In this document: one piece after another, positions 1-6,651 of the stretch
How positions within the stretch are numbered: position 1 is the stretch's first letter
How the letters are laid out: every line of letters begins with the position of its first letter
NCBI GenBank assembly: GCA_015228995.1
Contig: JADGCM010000076.1
Coordinates: forward strand, 1-8,228
DNA: 8,228 nucleotides
Source: Magnetococcales bacterium
GTDB lineage: Bacteria > Pseudomonadota > Magnetococcia > Magnetococcales > JADGCH01
Direction of reading: 5' to 3'
The notes under the pieces: generated by a model
Databases searched by the model: none
Told to the model about the DNA's origin: nothing
What the model saw: only the letters and a program-made list of their open reading frames with translations
Translations under genes and position numbers: made by a program

Positions 1-992
1 CAGGGGTCCCCATCATCCGTGCCTTTCAAGGGTTGGCTGAGAGCACCCACAATAAAAAACTGATTGAGGCGATGCGCCGCACCGTTGACGATCTCCAGGC
101 CGGACGGGATCTCTCTTCGTCTCTGGCAGAACACCGGCGTATCTTTAGACCGCTCTACGTGCGCATGGTGCGCATGGGGGAAGAGACCGGTCGTCTCGAT
201 GAATCTTTCAATCAGCTCTACCGTTACATGGAGATCGACAAAGAAACCCGCAAAAAAATCAAGAGCGCCTTGCGTTATCCGAGTTTTGTCCTCATTGCCA
301 TTACGGTCGCTATGATCGTCGTCAATTATTTTGTTATTCCCACTTTTGCCGATATGTTTAAGAAATTTGGCGCCGACCTGCCCTGGGCCACCCAGGTGTT
401 GATTGCCACTTCGGCCTTCACTAAAAAGTATATCTTACACATTATCGGTGGAATCATTGCGGCGGTGTGGGGGTTCCGCTACTATATCAACACGAAACGT
501 GGCGAACTATGGTGGGATCGCAAGCGTCTGACCATGCCACTGGTAGGATCAATCATCAACCGTGCCACACTGGCCCGCTTTTCCCGTGCTTTTGCTATGG
601 GATCAGAATCGGGTCTGCCGGTGCTTCAAATTCTGGGAACGGTTGGTGAAGCGGTCGATAACGCTTATGTGGCCAAAAAAGTTGATGAAATGCGCATCAG
701 CATTGAACGGGGAGAGAGCATTGTCCAAGCATCATTTAATACGGAAATGTTCACCCCATTGGTACTGCAGATGATGGCTGTAGGCGAGGAGACCGGCAAT
801 ATGGATAGCATGATGCGTGAGGTTGCCGAATTTTACGAACGTGAGGTGGAGTACGACATCCAGAGTCTGAGCTCCTCAATCGAACCCATTATGCTGGTAT
901 TCATTGGTGGTATGGTCATGGTGCTGGCCCTGGGCATCTTCCTGCCGTTGTGGGAATTGGGGAGTGCCGCGATGGGATCAACCAAGAAATGA
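1..992 (+). CDS. mshG: MSHA-type pilus inner-membrane platform protein (GspF/PilC family), 5' partial
   Basis: This gene encodes the polytopic inner-membrane platform protein of a type IV pilus or type II secretion-like machine, which couples the cytoplasmic ATPase to pilin assembly. The reading frame is open from base 3 to the edge, and the residues before the first in-frame TTG at 33 (GVPIIRAFQGLAE) already look like GspF family sequence, so the gene starts outside the window. About 329 codons are visible; family members are near 400, so roughly the first 70-80 residues are missing. Two T2SSF repeats are seen, each with the hallmark GEETG: once near the start (MVRMGEETGRLDESF) and once near the end (MMAVGEETGNMDSMM). 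Three hydrophobic segments occur: FVLIAITVAMIVVNYFVI, YILHIIGGIIAAVWGF and IEPIMLVFIGGMVMVLALGI. The C-terminal EFYEREVEYDIQSLSSSIEP and LPLWELGSAAMG pattern resembles MshG more than PilC or GspF as I remember them. The subfamily call is inference; the family call is firm. Confidence 0.87.
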   Translation, partial: GVPIIRAFQGLAESTHNKKLIEAMRRTVDDLQAGRDLSSSLAEHRRIFRPLYVRMVRMGEETGRLDESFNQLYRYMEIDKETRKKIKSALRYPSFVLIAITVAMIVVNYFVIPTFADMFKKFGADLPWATQVLIATSAFTKKYILHIIGGIIAAVWGFRYYINTKRGELWWDRKRLTMPLVGSIINRATLARFSRAFAMGSESGLPVLQILGTVGEAVDNAYVAKKVDEMRISIERGESIVQASFNTEMFTPLVLQMMAVGEETGNMDSMMREVAEFYEREVEYDIQSLSSSIEPIMLVFIGGMVMVLALGIFLPLWELGSAAMGSTKK

Positions 993-1011
993 CAAACCGT
1001 GGACAGATGCC

Positions 1012-1572
1012 GTGTACCATATAATCCTGGACATTTCGATCGCGTTTTGCGTGTTGGCGATTCTATTTGGGATCGGTCTGCTCGGCCATCCCACCGCTAC
1101 CACCGGAGTATGGCAGCAGCTGCCTAGCTGGCTGGCTAGTATGCGGGTGCCGCTGCGTTTGGAACGCTACTTTTACCGTTATCACCGCTGGTTTGGTTTG
1201 TTGGTGGTGGTCACATCAGCCATGGTGCTGTTCAGTTTGGCACGACCAGCCGTTGATCCGCGACTGTTGTTAGAGCCCTATCGCACCATGGACCCGCTGT
1301 TCTACAGTCTGCTGCGCACCTTGCTGATTTTTTGTGTGCTGTCGTCGCTTTTTACCTTCATGATCGGTGCCATCATCTTCTACCGCCCCAGTGTCCTGAA
1401 ACACTTCGAACGCTGGGCCAATCAACCGGTCACCCAACAACTCATCGGCCATTGGTGGCAACAAGCCCGTCAAGGGGCCATGGCTTTAACCCAGCGTTAT
1501 CCCCGACAGGTTGGGCTCTTGTTGGTGGCTCTGGGGGGCGTAGGCTGGTACCTGCTGCTGCCCTACTGGTGA
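1012..1572 (+). CDS. Uncharacterised multi-pass membrane protein, about 186 aa
   Basis: I do not recognise this gene. The frame is open from an ATG at 904, but residues encoded before base 1000 are the shadow of the mshG end (Trp/Cys-rich). The first plausible start after the mshG stop is GTG 1012, with a weak GGA at 1001-1003. From there the product has four hydrophobic segments at about residues 4-25, 61-77, 98-123 and 166-183. A basic aromatic stretch, RLERYFYRYHRWFG (49-62), leads into the second segment, and a Trp/Gln-rich polar stretch (about 135-158) lies before the last. No signal peptide, cysteine motif or catalytic pattern is visible. Its position 19 bases after mshG, and the TGATG overlap of its stop with the mtaB start, show it is co-transcribed and probably translationally coupled to mtaB. 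Composition and codon use look like its neighbours. A role in the pilus or envelope is only guilt by association. Confidence 0.72.
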   Translation: MYHIILDISIAFCVLAILFGIGLLGHPTATTGVWQQLPSWLASMRVPLRLERYFYRYHRWFGLLVVVTSAMVLFSLARPAVDPRLLLEPYRTMDPLFYSLLRTLLIFCVLSSLFTFMIGAIIFYRPSVLKHFERWANQPVTQQLIGHWWQQARQGAMALTQRYPRQVGLLLVALGGVGWYLLLPYW

Positions 1573-2948
1573 TGTCATCCTCGCCGCTCACCATGACCAT
1601 TGTTACGCTGGGATGTCGTGTCAACCAAGTTGATAGTGAGTGGTTGCGTCGGTGTGCCCAACAACAAGGCTATCGCCAAGCTATGGCTGGGGATGAAGTC
1701 AACTTGGTCGTGATCAATACCTGCTCAGTAACAGCTGACAGCGACCGCCAAGCGCGCCAAGAGGTCTATCGTGCGGTACAGGCCCACCCACAAGCACTGG
1801 TGGTCGTCACTGGCTGTTATGCCGAACGAGAACGTCAAGCAATTACCGCCATTCCCGGCGTCGCGCTGGTCTTCGGCAATGGTGATAAACAGCAATTTCC
1901 GCAGCTATTGCGCGATTTGCAACAACAACATGGCGTCGCCCTATCCCCGCCGCAGGATGAACCATACCTCCCTATTACCGAGCGATCCCGTGCTTGGTTA
2001 CAGGTGCAGAATGGTTGCAATGAGCGCTGCACTTTTTGCCTGATTCCACAATTGCGTGGCGAGAGTCGGTCAGAACCCTTGCCATCGATCCTCCATCGGG
2101 CTCAACAACTCCAACAAGCTGGTTACCACGAATTGGTACTGACTGGTATCAACTTGGGTAGCTACGGCCGTGACCTGACACCGGCAATCACCCTGGCCGA
2201 TCTGGTAGGTTATCTTCTTGAGCAGCTACCGCTGAACGTCCGTCTCCGTCTCTCCTCCATCGATCCGCTAGATATCGATGACGGGTTGGTGGCTTTATTG
2301 GCGGCACAGCCCCGCCTCTGTCCCCACCTGCATCTATCGATACAATCGGGTGACGACCTAATCCTAAAGCGGATGCACCGCCGTTATGGTCGTGACCAGC
2401 TCTTCGGCCTCGTCACCCGATTGCGCCAAGCACGACCGGATCTGCTGCTGGGGGCCGACATCATTGTTGGTTTTCCCAGTGAGACGATAGCGGCGTTCGA
2501 TAATAGCTGCTCGCTGGTAACCGAAGCTGAAATCACCCTGTTGCACCTGTTTCGTTACTCAGACCGACCTGGCACCGCTGCCGCGGCCTTCCCCCAACGA
2601 TTGCGAGTGACCGCCGATGAAATGCGGCGTCGATCCACCCAACTACGGCTGATCGGCCAGCGGCTGTGTACGACAGTGGCACAACGCTATATCGGTCGTC
2701 AAGCACAGGTGCTGGTAGAGTCAATCACAACGGATGAACAGGGCGACGTCCACTTTAAGGGACGCAGCGAGTGGTTCTTGCCGGTCGTGGGTCGCACCAA
2801 CGCGGCGATACCAATCGGCGCTATCCAACCGATGCAATTAGACTCGTTTGATGATGGACAGATGAATTTTATCGGTCGTGTGTGCGGTGATGGTTCAGGT
2901 CTCGATGGCGCGACAACACCTGGAAGCCACGCTGCTGTAGCCGTCTAG
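1572..2948 (+). CDS. mtaB: tRNA threonylcarbamoyladenosine (t6A37) methylthiotransferase, MtaB family
   Basis: This is a radical SAM methylthiotransferase. The MtaB family adds a methylthio group to C2 of t6A37 in tRNAs reading ANN codons, giving ms2t6A. The 458-residue product has the full layout. The N-terminal UPF0004 domain carries cluster cysteines C15 (TLGCRVNQ), C51 (INTCSVT) and C82 (TGCYAERE). The radical SAM motif CNERCTFC supplies C149, C153 and C156. Conserved core stretches follow (LHLSIQSGDDLILKRMHRRY, ADIIVGFPSET, FRYSDRPGTAAAAF), and a TRAM-like RNA-binding domain spans about 373-435. The TLGCRVNQ start and spacing fit MtaB better than MiaB or RimO, though the subfamily call is by memory. 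I chose ATG 1572, which overlaps the upstream stop by one base (TGATG); ATG 1593 is also possible, and neither has a clear ribosome site. The last 26 residues (433-458) lie beyond the TRAM domain and are coded antisense to the rapZ end. Confidence 0.92.
   Translation: MSSSPLTMTIVTLGCRVNQVDSEWLRRCAQQQGYRQAMAGDEVNLVVINTCSVTADSDRQARQEVYRAVQAHPQALVVVTGCYAERERQAITAIPGVALVFGNGDKQQFPQLLRDLQQQHGVALSPPQDEPYLPITERSRAWLQVQNGCNERCTFCLIPQLRGESRSEPLPSILHRAQQLQQAGYHELVLTGINLGSYGRDLTPAITLADLVGYLLEQLPLNVRLRLSSIDPLDIDDGLVALLAAQPRLCPHLHLSIQSGDDLILKRMHRRYGRDQLFGLVTRLRQARPDLLLGADIIVGFPSETIAAFDNSCSLVTEAEITLLHLFRYSDRPGTAAAAFPQRLRVTADEMRRRSTQLRLIGQRLCTTVAQRYIGRQAQVLVESITTDEQGDVHFKGRSEWFLPVVGRTNAAIPIGAIQPMQLDSFDDGQMNFIGRVCGDGSGLDGATTPGSHAAVAV
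2869..2948. other. 80-base tail-to-tail coding overlap of mtaB and rapZ
   Basis: The last 26 codons plus stop of mtaB (plus strand) and the last 26 codons plus stop of rapZ (minus strand) share these bases. The RapZ side encodes the family-like SRHRDLN; the MtaB side encodes a Gly/Ala-rich tail after its TRAM domain. There is no room for a dedicated terminator between the operons and I see no strong hairpin with a T-run on either strand here. Confidence 0.9.
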
Positions 2949-3768
2949 CCAACTGCACCACCAAATAAACCGAGCGGTGTTGGCCACCGGTACAGCCAAT
3001 ATCGACCGTCAGGTAACGCTTTTTCTCTTGACGGTAACGCGGTACCAAGTAGTCAAACAAGGCTTGCAGCCGATCCAGAAATACCTCTGCTTCACCATTT
3101 TGTTCAAGAAATCGCTGCACCGGCTCATCCAGGCCAGTCAGCGTCCGTAACAACGGATCGTAATAAGGATTGGCGAGGAAGCGTCCATCCAGTACCATAT
3201 CGGCATCGCTGTTGGTACCATACTTGAAACCGAACGAACGGAGAAAAATGACCAGATCGGCCGTTACCGAGCGTGGTCCGAGGTGAAAGATCAGGTCCAG
3301 CCGCTCCTTGAGTGCTGGAACTGTCATTGCTGAGGTGTCAATGATCAGATCGGCCGTGGCACGCAGCGGTTCTAGATAGACCGCCTCCAATTCAATTGCC
3401 TCGCGCACCGTGCGATCAACGGCCAATGGGTGACGCCGCCGTGTCTCACGGTAACGACGCACCAATTGTTCAAAATTGGCCTCAAGGAATAGCGTCTCCA
3501 CCTGCTCGACCAACGTCAGCAACTGCTGGCGACAATTATCCAGCAGCGCCAGACAACCGGAACCGCGAACATGCACCCCAATCGCTGCCCGCTGGTAACG
3601 CTGCACTTCCTCTTCCTCCAGATAATCCATGAAGGCAGGGATCAATTGCAGCGGCAGGTTATCCACCCAGAAAAATCCCAGATCTTCTAGGTATTTAAGG
3701 GTACTCGACCGACCGGAACCGGAAAAACCGGTCACCAGTACCAGATAACGAATCGATGTTTTAACCAT
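2869..3768 (-). CDS. rapZ: RapZ: P-loop nucleotide-binding regulator (YvcJ/RapZ family)
   Basis: RapZ in E. coli binds small RNA GlmZ and RNase E and senses glucosamine-6-phosphate to set GlmS levels; related YvcJ proteins bind and hydrolyse nucleotides. The 299-residue product is slightly longer than the E. coli protein (284). The N-terminal domain has P-loop G14-FSGSGRS-S21, then LEDLGFFWVDNLP (28-39) and the ETRRRHPL stretch (108-115). The C-terminal domain has FGFKYGTNSDAD (179-190), RFLANPYYDPLLR (196-208), the signature GCTGGQHRSVYL (258-269) and SRHRDLN (286-292). The P-loop lysine is an arginine (R20), as I recall for alphaproteobacterial members. A conserved Asp before RFL appears replaced by Gly (DGRFL). 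Start is ATG 3768, whose codon sits inside the rpoN end with an 8-base overlap; no good ribosome site precedes it, so coupling to rpoN is likely. An upstream in-frame extension to 3888 would lie wholly inside rpoN and matches no family sequence. Whether it controls an RNA here is unknown. Confidence 0.93.
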   Translation of the reverse strand: MVKTSIRYLVLVTGFSGSGRSSTLKYLEDLGFFWVDNLPLQLIPAFMDYLEEEEVQRYQRAAIGVHVRGSGCLALLDNCRQQLLTLVEQVETLFLEANFEQLVRRYRETRRRHPLAVDRTVREAIELEAVYLEPLRATADLIIDTSAMTVPALKERLDLIFHLGPRSVTADLVIFLRSFGFKYGTNSDADMVLDGRFLANPYYDPLLRTLTGLDEPVQRFLEQNGEAEVFLDRLQALFDYLVPRYRQEKKRYLTVDIGCTGGQHRSVYLVVQLARRLQQRGFQVLSRHRDLNHHRTHDR

Positions 3769-5260
3769 CAACCAACAATTGCTTGCGCCGAGAAGAAGAG
3801 GGAATGCCCATCGCTTCACGATATTTAGCAATGGTACGTCGCGCCACAATGACACCCTGTGCCTTAAGAAACTTCGCCAAAGCCTCATCGGAATAGGGAC
3901 GACGGACCGACTCCCCCTCTACCAGACGACGGATTTTGTACTTGACAGCTTCGGCAGAGAGGTCGTCGCCAGCATCACTGGAATTGAGCGATGAGGAAAA
4001 GAAGTACTTGAGTTCAAAAATACCGCGCGGTGTGTGCATAAACTTATTACTGGTTACCCGCGACGCCGTTGATTCGTGAACCCCAATATCCTCCGCGACA
4101 TCCTTCAGGATCAATGGCTTTAGATACTCAGCCCCATACTCAAGAAAATCTTTTTGAAAACGGACGATGCTTTCAGCAACCCGGTAAATGGTGCTGGAAC
4201 GCTGTTCCAAGCTCTTGAGCAACCACTGCGCCGAACGGGTATTCTCGACTAAAAACCGCTTATCCCGTTCTGGTAAATTACGGTCAACAGCATTTTGGTA
4301 AAACCGATTGAGACGCAACTTCGGCACGGTGTCGGTATTGATCTCGACTACCCACTCACCACCCTGTTTACGGACAAAAACGTCCGGGGCGATATAACGG
4401 GTCTGGTCACTGCCAAATTCAAGTCCGGGTTTGGGATTCAAGGACTGGATGACCGCCACTACAGCCGCCAAATCTTCCTCGCTAAGCTTCAATAAGCGGC
4501 CCAGTTTACGGAAGTCACGCCGCGCCAGATCATCGAGATGATCTAACAACTTGGTGTAGGGCGGCTTGGCCATACCCATATTCTTAAGTTGCAACCTGAG
4601 ACACTCGGACAAGCTCCGTGCCCCCACGCCAGCAGGTTCTAACGACTGCACCAGCGCCAGAGCATCTTCCATCTCGTCGGCCGTGGCATTGGCTAGCTCA
4701 GCTAAACTCATTAACGGCGTCGTCAAATAACCATTGTCGTCGATAGCATCGATGATAATGCCACCCAACAAACGCTCGCGCTCGTTGAACACCGACAAAC
4801 CCAGCTGCCAGCTGAGGTGATCGATCAATGAACCGGCCCGTGATAACATATTTTCCAATGGCGGGGCGTCGTCGCCGTCGAAGTGGTCGGAACCGCTGGT
4901 ATCATAGATGTCAGACCACTGCGCATCCATGTCGGGCATGTCTTTTTCCAAGTGCGCCGCTGCAATCGGTTCGTCGTCAAAGCCGTCGTCGTGATCGTCA
5001 CCATCAAATGAGGCCGTGCCCTGACCGGTCACCCCTTCATCGGAGCCAAAAGCCAGCTCCCCCCCCTCCTGGGTTGACGGACCAAAACTGCCATCTTCTT
5101 CATCGTCCCGTTCCAGCAAGGGATTCTTATCCAACTCCTCTTGCAGATAATCGGTTAACTCCAAGCTGGACATCTGCAACAAGCGAATGGCCATCTGCAA
5201 CTGGGGCGTCATCACCAGATGCATGCCCATACGCAGCTTTAATTCCAAACCAAGCGACAT
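3761..5260 (-). CDS. rpoN: RNA polymerase sigma-54 factor RpoN
   Basis: Sigma-54 directs RNA polymerase to -24/-12 promoters that need an ATP-driven enhancer-binding protein, often for nitrogen, motility, pilus and envelope genes. The 499-residue product shows all regions. Region I is the Gln/Leu-rich activator contact (MTPQLQMAIRLLQMSSLEL, 17-35), ending DKNPLLE. Region II is a long acidic linker (about 51-135, many Asp/Glu). The core-binding domain covers about 135-320 (DDNGYLT, LEPAGVGARSLSECL, LNPKPG). The DNA-binding part contains a helix-turn-helix around 385-403 (LKDVAEDIGVHESTASRVTS) and FELKYFFSS. The RpoN box, ARRTIAKYRE (473-482), which reads the -24 element, has Ile for the usual Val. 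Start ATG 5260 has an AAAGAGG ribosome site (5274-5268) 7 bases upstream. The gene follows lptB after 39 bases, the widest gap in the operon, and overlaps rapZ. No convincing separate promoter is visible in the gap. Confidence 0.98.
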   Translation of the reverse strand: MSLGLELKLRMGMHLVMTPQLQMAIRLLQMSSLELTDYLQEELDKNPLLERDDEEDGSFGPSTQEGGELAFGSDEGVTGQGTASFDGDDHDDGFDDEPIAAAHLEKDMPDMDAQWSDIYDTSGSDHFDGDDAPPLENMLSRAGSLIDHLSWQLGLSVFNERERLLGGIIIDAIDDNGYLTTPLMSLAELANATADEMEDALALVQSLEPAGVGARSLSECLRLQLKNMGMAKPPYTKLLDHLDDLARRDFRKLGRLLKLSEEDLAAVVAVIQSLNPKPGLEFGSDQTRYIAPDVFVRKQGGEWVVEINTDTVPKLRLNRFYQNAVDRNLPERDKRFLVENTRSAQWLLKSLEQRSSTIYRVAESIVRFQKDFLEYGAEYLKPLILKDVAEDIGVHESTASRVTSNKFMHTPRGIFELKYFFSSSLNSSDAGDDLSAEAVKYKIRRLVEGESVRRPYSDEALAKFLKAQGVIVARRTIAKYREAMGIPSSSRRKQLLVDG

Positions 5261-5267
5261 GCCTTGT

Positions 5268-5274
5268 CCTCTTT
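5268..5274 (-). promoter_or_regulatory. Ribosome binding site for rpoN
   Basis: On the minus strand the bases AAAGAGG lie 7 bases before ATG 5260. It is among the best Shine-Dalgarno matches in the operon and sits in the only true intergenic gap. This suggests rpoN can be initiated independently of lptB translation, unlike the overlapping genes around it. Confidence 0.7.
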
Positions 5275-5299
5275 CCCACTGGTTAAATTAATCCAACGT

Positions 5300-6037
5300 C
5301 TAGAGGTTAAACCGGTCCCCGAGGTACCTCTGACGCACGTGCTGATCTTGAACAATCTGGTCTGGTCGACCACTCGCCAGTACCCGCCCGGCCGCCATGA
5401 TGCAGGCGCGATCACAGATACCAAGCGTCTCACGGACATTATGGTCGGTGATTAAAATGCCAATGCGGCGCTGCTTCAGGTGGCGGATGATGGCCTGAAT
5501 GTCCTCAACCGCCAGCGGGTCAACACCGGCAAAAGGCTCGTCCAGCAACACGTAACAGGGTTCAATAGCCAACGCTCGCGCCACCTCCACCCGCCGCCGC
5601 TCACCGCCAGAAAGCGCATAGCCGTACAGATGCGCCACGTGGGCAATACCTAAATCTTCCAGCAGCGACTCCAGCCGTGCCATCCGACTGGAACGGTCGA
5701 GCGGCCGCGTTTCCAAAATGGCCAAAATATTATCCCGCACCGTCATACGACGAAACACAGAGGGCTCTTGCGGCAGGTAGGAGATCCCCATCCGCGCCCG
5801 GCGGTGCATTGGCTCGGCGGTCAGATCACGCTCACCCAGCCATATAGAACCCGCATCCGGCGCGATCAATCCCGTTAACATGTAGAAAGTAGTGGTCTTG
5901 CCAGCACCATTCGGGCCCAACAAACCGACCACCTCCCCTAACGCCACCGCCAGATCAACCTGATCCACTACCTTGCGGCCGCGAAACAGCTTGCAAACCC
6001 CACGCGCCTCCAGCAACTGCTGGTCAGATCCGCTCAC
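5300..6037 (-). CDS. lptB: LPS export ABC transporter ATP-binding protein LptB
   Basis: LptB is the cytoplasmic ATPase of the LptB2FGC complex that pulls LPS out of the inner membrane and drives it along the Lpt bridge. The 245-residue product is close to the E. coli length (241). Visible motifs are Walker A GPNGAGKTT (41-49), Q-loop Q90 in ISYLPQEPSVFRRMTV, the ABC signature LSGGERRRVEVARAL (142-156), Walker B YVLLDEPFAGVDP (162-174) and the H-loop histidine H199 in ITDHNVRETL. These stretches closely match LptB and not general amino-acid ABC proteins. The GTG start at 6037 overlaps the lptA stop (GTGA, 4 bases) and has only a weak GAG upstream, implying translational coupling. The partners LptF and LptG are not in the window and are presumably encoded elsewhere. 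Nothing in the protein is missing or unusual. Confidence 0.98.
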   Translation of the reverse strand: MSGSDQQLLEARGVCKLFRGRKVVDQVDLAVALGEVVGLLGPNGAGKTTTFYMLTGLIAPDAGSIWLGERDLTAEPMHRRARMGISYLPQEPSVFRRMTVRDNILAILETRPLDRSSRMARLESLLEDLGIAHVAHLYGYALSGGERRRVEVARALAIEPCYVLLDEPFAGVDPLAVEDIQAIIRHLKQRRIGILITDHNVRETLGICDRACIMAAGRVLASGRPDQIVQDQHVRQRYLGDRFNL

Positions 6038-6651
6038 CGCTCAGCCGCTGGCTGCTCAGCCGCTGGCGCAACAGCAACTGGCGAAGATGGCATGAGACGC
6101 ACCGCCACCCGCCTCTTGTCGCTGCCCTGCACCGATAGCCGATCAACGCGATGGTCGTTGGTCAGAACAACCAAAATCTGGCTTCCCTCCAAGCGATCTT
6201 GTCCACGCTGCACCAGCGCCGGCCGCTGCTCACCAATCAAAGTGAGCGTCCGCTCGGTCACCTTATAGACAGCCCGATCCGCCTCACCACGACTGGTGGA
6301 TTGCTGCATCACCACCCGCCCATCGGCACGTAACTCACGGACCTGGGACGACTGTGACTGCTGTCCCCCACCCTTCTTGCGTGCCGCCGTTGGTGCACCG
6401 GCACCACCATACAGCAGCACCACCATACGATCCGCGCTTAGTTGTAGCTCCCCCTCGACCACCCGCACCTGCCCAGAAAAAACGGCTTGGTGGTCGCGCT
6501 CACTCATCTCAAGACGGTCTGAGGTAATGACCAGAGGCGAACGCTCAGCAGCAGGCGCACGAACTGGACCAGCCGCCCAGCAGCGATCAATCCATATGCT
6601 CGACAGCACCAACACGACGCTGCAACCATACCAAGTGCTGCGACTAGACAA
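6034..6651 (-). CDS. lptA: Periplasmic LPS transport protein LptA
   Basis: LptA forms the periplasmic beta-jellyroll bridge that carries LPS from LptC to LptD. The 205-residue product (185 in E. coli) starts with a signal peptide: a short basic start, a hydrophobic run CSVVLVLSSIWI (10-21) and a probable cleavage after CWA or CWAA (24-27). The OstA-like domain begins LVITSDRLEMSERDHQAVFSGQVRVVEGELQLSADRM (40-76), a clear family pattern. A polar, Lys/Gly/Gln/Ser-rich loop (82-103) interrupts the strands. The end is an Ala/Pro-rich tail (189-205), partly made by a tandem DNA duplication. The start is TTG 6651, chosen because it precedes the signal peptide and a GGAAGAG (6660-6654) lies just upstream, although the spacing is very short (2 bases). 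The TTG overlaps the lptC stop by 8 bases, so coupling is likely. Identity rests on domain pattern plus position between lptC and lptB. Confidence 0.93.
   Translation of the reverse strand: MSSRSTWYGCSVVLVLSSIWIDRCWAAGPVRAPAAERSPLVITSDRLEMSERDHQAVFSGQVRVVEGELQLSADRMVVLLYGGAGAPTAARKKGGGQQSQSSQVRELRADGRVVMQQSTSRGEADRAVYKVTERTLTLIGEQRPALVQRGQDRLEGSQILVVLTNDHRVDRLSVQGSDKRRVAVRLMPSSPVAVAPAAEQPAAER
6039..6068 (-). repeat. 15-bp tandem duplication at the 3' end of lptA
   Basis: Two adjacent 15-base units (6039-6053 and 6054-6068) share 14 identical bases (gctcagccgctggc on the plus strand) and differ only in the last. In frame they encode PAAEQ-PAAER, the last ten residues of LptA, ending right before its stop codon and the overlapping lptB GTG. 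It looks like a simple in-frame slippage duplication. Confidence 0.85.

Noticed and set aside
904..1011. Upstream extension of the membrane protein to ATG 904
   Set aside because: It overlaps the conserved C-terminus of mshG in another frame and encodes a Trp/Cys-rich sequence typical of a shadow frame.
1236..1254. Possible sigma-54 promoter (tggcacg followed by ttgat)
   Set aside because: The spacing between the GG and the downstream element is wrong for -24/-12, and it lies inside a coding region.
1332..1571. Long N-terminal extension of mtaB
   Set aside because: It lies inside the membrane protein gene, and MtaB proteins begin close to the TLGC motif; the TGATG overlap gives a natural start at 1572.
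2568..2586. Possible sigma-54 promoter (tggcac with GC ten bases after GG)
   Set aside because: The spacing fits but the -12 part is CCGC rather than TTGC, and it sits in the middle of mtaB with no downstream gene start.
2974..2990. Hairpin cggtg-ttggc-caccg as terminator for mtaB
   Set aside because: The stem is only five base pairs without a T-run and lies in the conserved GCTGGQHRSVYL-region coding sequence of rapZ.
3769..3888. N-terminal extension of rapZ to ATG 3888
   Set aside because: It is wholly within the rpoN C-terminal coding region, including the RpoN box, and does not resemble RapZ.
4828..5286. Plus-strand 152-codon frame opposite rpoN
   Set aside because: It is Arg/Pro/Ser-rich antisense of a strongly conserved gene, with no recognisable domain or ribosome site.
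5261..5299. Promoter for rpoN in the lptB-rpoN gap
   Set aside because: The gap is AT-richer than its surroundings, but I could not find a -35/-10 pair at proper spacing; only the ribosome site is convincing.
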